Positions 61,934-64,000 of a DNA stretch of 64,000 nucleotides are shown here, one piece after another. A model generated the notes under the pieces. The model searched no databases. It was given only the letters and a program-made list of their open reading frames with translations, and was not told the DNA's origin. Location: contig JAYSEK010000013.1 in NCBI GenBank assembly GCA_041913905.1, forward strand, positions 1 through 64,000, read 5' to 3'. Position numbers and translations under genes: made by a program. Numbering within the stretch: the first letter of the stretch is position 1; each line of letters begins with the position of its first letter. This stretch comes from Roseateles_B sp041913905. Lineage in GTDB: Bacteria > Pseudomonadota > Gammaproteobacteria > Burkholderiales > Burkholderiaceae_C.

Positions 61934-62717
61934 GGCCGCCGGGCCCCTGCAGCACGCCGATGCGCTGCAGCAGGCGCTGATGCTCGCCCTCGCGCTTGAG
62001 TTTCTCGAAGGCCTCGTGCAGGGGCTGCAGTTCCTGGTCCTGCAAATCCGGACTGCCCACCAGCCAGATCTCGGTGACGTCGTAGCCGGGGCCCACGATC
62101 CAGTCCTGCGGATCGCGACCGGTGGCGCGCAAGGCGGCCATCACGACCGGAACGGCCCCGTAGAGCAAGTCGGCGCTGCCTTCGACCATGCGCCGCAGGA
62201 TGTTGTCATAGTTGGCCTCCTGCGCCAGGTTGCGATAGCCCTGCTTCTGCAGGCTGTCCACGGTCATGGCACCGCGCAGCGCCAGCACCTTGGCCTTGCG
62301 GGCGGCGGCCTCCGAGATGCCCGTGGGCCAGCGGCTGCGCAGGCCCATCAAGGCGTAGCGCTGGGTGAAGAGAGGCAGCAGCCAGCGGTAGTGCAGCTCG
62401 CGCTCCGGCGTGCGGGCCAGCGGCGCCATCAGCACGCGGGGGCCGCTGCGGGCCATCAGGGTGGCGCGGGCGAAAGGGTAGAAGCGGGGATGGAAGTCCC
62501 AGCCGGCCCGATCGCCGAGGAGGATGAGGAACTCGCCCAAAGGGCCGGGCGCATCAGGTCCCTGGCCGCTGATCAGCGCCGGGAAATCGGGACTGACCAG
62601 CACGAGCGGCTCGGCACCCGCCGCAGGTGCCAAGCGCAGCCCCAGGCCGCTGGCCAAGCCGCAGCAAAGGCCGCGGCGCAGGAATTGACGTCTGGGCGGG
62701 AGAGTCGCTGCTGGCAT
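61929..62717 (-). CDS. Orphan periplasmic solute-binding-type protein
   Basis: The product is 262 residues from the ATG at 62717. The N-terminus has an Arg pair and hydrophobic core (RRQFLRRGLCCGLASGLGLRL) suggesting export, perhaps by Tat. The body follows the SBP_bac_3-type pattern (ARTPERELHYRWLLPLF, GAMTVDSLQKQGYRNLAQ, LHEAFEKLKREGEHQRLLQRIG). There is no adjacent transporter. Its stop codon lies in the -10 box of the metX promoter. It may be a distant relative of the protein at 58750-59580. Confidence 0.75.
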   Translation of the reverse strand: MPAATLPPRRQFLRRGLCCGLASGLGLRLAPAAGAEPLVLVSPDFPALISGQGPDAPGPLGEFLILLGDRAGWDFHPRFYPFARATLMARSGPRVLMAPLARTPERELHYRWLLPLFTQRYALMGLRSRWPTGISEAAARKAKVLALRGAMTVDSLQKQGYRNLAQEANYDNILRRMVEGSADLLYGAVPVVMAALRATGRDPQDWIVGPGYDVTEIWLVGSPDLQDQELQPLHEAFEKLKREGEHQRLLQRIGVLQGPGGL

Positions 62718-62863
62718 GCGGGGCGCAAAAGAAGTCCGCTGTCCGTGCATTGGAACCCAGTGCCGGCTGCTCGCGCAAGCCTGTCAGGCTTTCTGATGGC
62801 TCCCCACCTGCCACGGTGCGCCAGGCCCGGCGAGCCCGCTTGGCTCGACCTGGGCCGGGCCAC

Positions 62864-63229
62864 TCAATCTTCGCGCTTGGCGCTGGGCAGGGCCGCACTG
62901 AGCCCCAGCAGGCCGGCGACGCCGAGCACATACCACAGCGAGAGGCTGGCCTCCAGCTTCAGCACGCCGGCGCTGGACAGCACCAGCATTGCCGCGGCGC
63001 TGCCGGCCAGCAGCAGCAGGGCGGCGCCGGCGGCGCGCGTCATCAGCAGGCTCTGGTCCCGGCGGGCCGCCATGGCGAACAGCACATAGCCCAGCAGGCA
63101 AAAGAGCGGGAAGAAGACCCACAGGGCGCTGCCCGCGGTGATCGGGACCAGATGCAGGGGCTCGACCAGCAGCGCAGCGCCGGAGAACAGGCCCAGCAGC
63201 AGCAAGAAGGCGGCAGCGATTCGAATCAT
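62864..63229 (-). CDS. Small four-helix membrane protein of unknown function
   Basis: This 121-residue protein has four hydrophobic segments: residues about 3-22, 33-52, 66-88 and 97-115 (for example SALWVFFPLFCLLGYVLFAMA and SLWYVLGVAGLLGLSAAL). The C-terminus is short and charged. I do not recognise a family. It starts 12 bases after the sppA stop and so may be cotranscribed with that peptidase gene. Confidence 0.7.
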   Translation of the reverse strand: MIRIAAAFLLLLGLFSGAALLVEPLHLVPITAGSALWVFFPLFCLLGYVLFAMAARRDQSLLMTRAAGAALLLLAGSAAAMLVLSSAGVLKLEASLSLWYVLGVAGLLGLSAALPSAKRED

Positions 63230-63241
63230 GGCTTGACTCCT

Positions 63242-64000
63242 TCAGGGGGCGATGCACAGGCAGTGCACGGTGGCAGCGAAGGGCTTGCGGCCCTCCAGCA
63301 GCTCGCTGGCCATGGCCAGCTCCTCTTGCGAGCGCAGCAGCGCGGTCGGAACCTGGAAGCCCAGTTGGGCGCGCACCGAAGCGGCGATGCCCGGGGCCAG
63401 GGTGTCGCCCAGGCTATCCAGCAGCTTCTCCAGGCGGCTGGGCTCCTTTTCGATGTAGCTGATGCGTGGCTTGCCTTCCAGCTTGGCGCGCTTGGCAGCG
63501 GCCTGGACGGCGTCGTCCAGGCTGCCCAGACGGTCGATCAGGCCGCGCTCCAGGGCCTGCTTGCCGGTCCAGACGCGGCCCTGGGCCACGGCATCGATCT
63601 CGTCGATCTTCTTCTTGCGGGCCTGCGCCGCCTTGCCGGTGAACTCGTCGTAGATGTGCTGGATGCTGCTCTGCACCGCGCTGGCCATGCGCGGATCCAG
63701 CCCGGTGCGGAAGTCGTAGCCCTTGCCCAGCCAGGTCGTGGTGTAGCCGGCGGTGTGCAGGGAGAGCTTGTCCATCAGCTTCTCGCCGGTGGGCAGCAGC
63801 GCGAAGACGCCAATGGAGCCGGTGACGGTGCCGACGTCGGCGATCACTTCGTCCGAGGACATGGAGATCCAGTAGCCGCCCGAGGCCGCCACGTCGCCCA
63901 TGGAGATCACCACCGGTTTGCCGGCCTTCTGGGTCAGCTCCAGCTCGCGGCGGATGATCTCCGACGCGAAGGCGCTGCCGCCGGGCGAGTTGACGCGCAG
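63242..64000 (-). CDS. sppA: Signal peptide peptidase SppA (5' end outside window)
   Basis: The C-terminal ~252 residues of an SppA-type serine protease are present. At the right edge the frame reads LRVNSPGGSAFASEIIRREL, then KPVVISMGDVAASGGYWISM, which includes the catalytic Ser region. The rest of the family core is seen in GTVTGSIGVFALLPTG and GRVWTGKQALERGLIDRLGSL. It degrades cleaved signal peptides in the inner membrane. It is upstream of the small membrane protein gene. Confidence 0.93.
   Translation of the reverse strand: MRVNSPGGSAFASEIIRRELELTQKAGKPVVISMGDVAASGGYWISMSSDEVIADVGTVTGSIGVFALLPTGEKLMDKLSLHTAGYTTTWLGKGYDFRTGLDPRMASAVQSSIQHIYDEFTGKAAQARKKKIDEIDAVAQGRVWTGKQALERGLIDRLGSLDDAVQAAAKRAKLEGKPRISYIEKEPSRLEKLLDSLGDTLAPGIAASVRAQLGFQVPTALLRSQEELAMASELLEGRKPFAATVHCLCIAP

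Overview
The window is GC-rich chromosomal DNA. Gene content and style point to a betaproteobacterium of the order Burkholderiales, probably near the Rubrivivax/Leptothrix/Roseateles group. The clues are the metX-metW pair, split-alpha pntAA/pntAB/pntB, a PEP-CTERM protein, compact GspG/F/E/D genes and several GGDEF-EAL proteins. The taxonomic call is an inference from gene content, not a database match. No tRNA, rRNA, CRISPR array or intact insertion sequence was seen.

Layout. (1) 1-1.5 kb: the 3' end of an RHS polymorphic-toxin gene with an AT-rich tip and an overlapping ankyrin-repeat immunity candidate. (2) 1.5-17.5 kb: a membrane glutaredoxin with its own terminator, a 1369-residue secreted Ig/Fn3-like exoprotein, then a tightly overlapping operon for a type II secretion/type IV pilus-like machine. 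The operon encodes GspG, GspF, GspE, PilN-, PilO- and PilP-like proteins, a lipoprotein secretin with a C-terminal cohesin-like domain, three more pseudopilin-type proteins, a Cys-less rhodanese and a transglutaminase-like protein. (3) 17.5-20.2 kb, minus strand: PEP-CTERM protein, post-PEP-CTERM protein and a PA-domain metalloprotease, ending at an intrinsic terminator. (4) 20.4-34 kb: acyltransferase, CAP protein, a two-component pair, mnmA, a GGDEF-EAL protein, a NUDIX hydrolase, the proton-translocating transhydrogenase and an orphan histidine kinase. (5) 34-39 kb: an HD-GYP response regulator and a giant hybrid kinase. (6) 39.5-52.6 kb: fadD, a small unknown, rsmE, an MFS permease, rlmL (with an in-frame repeat insertion), an MBOAT/SGNH O-acylation pair, a second GGDEF-EAL protein and an M20 peptidase. 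(7) 52.6-55.2 kb: two paralogous LuxR-type regulators facing each other around an unlisted 54-residue double-glycine-leader peptide gene, plus an RsaM/DUF4902-like gene. (8) 55-64 kb: housekeeping genes including metX-metW under a SAM-II-type riboswitch with a terminator, and the 3' part of sppA.

The two parts most worth attention are the LuxR/double-glycine peptide locus at 52.8-55.2 kb and the cohesin-secretin machine with its exoprotein at 2-17.5 kb. The first looks like a small quorum-sensing-style or population-responsive RiPP/bacteriocin locus without a luxI. The second looks like a dedicated secretion or fibre system that lacks its own prepilin peptidase here. c-di-GMP signalling is heavily represented (two GGDEF-EAL proteins and one HD-GYP protein), and both GGDEF-EAL genes have FNR-type boxes upstream.
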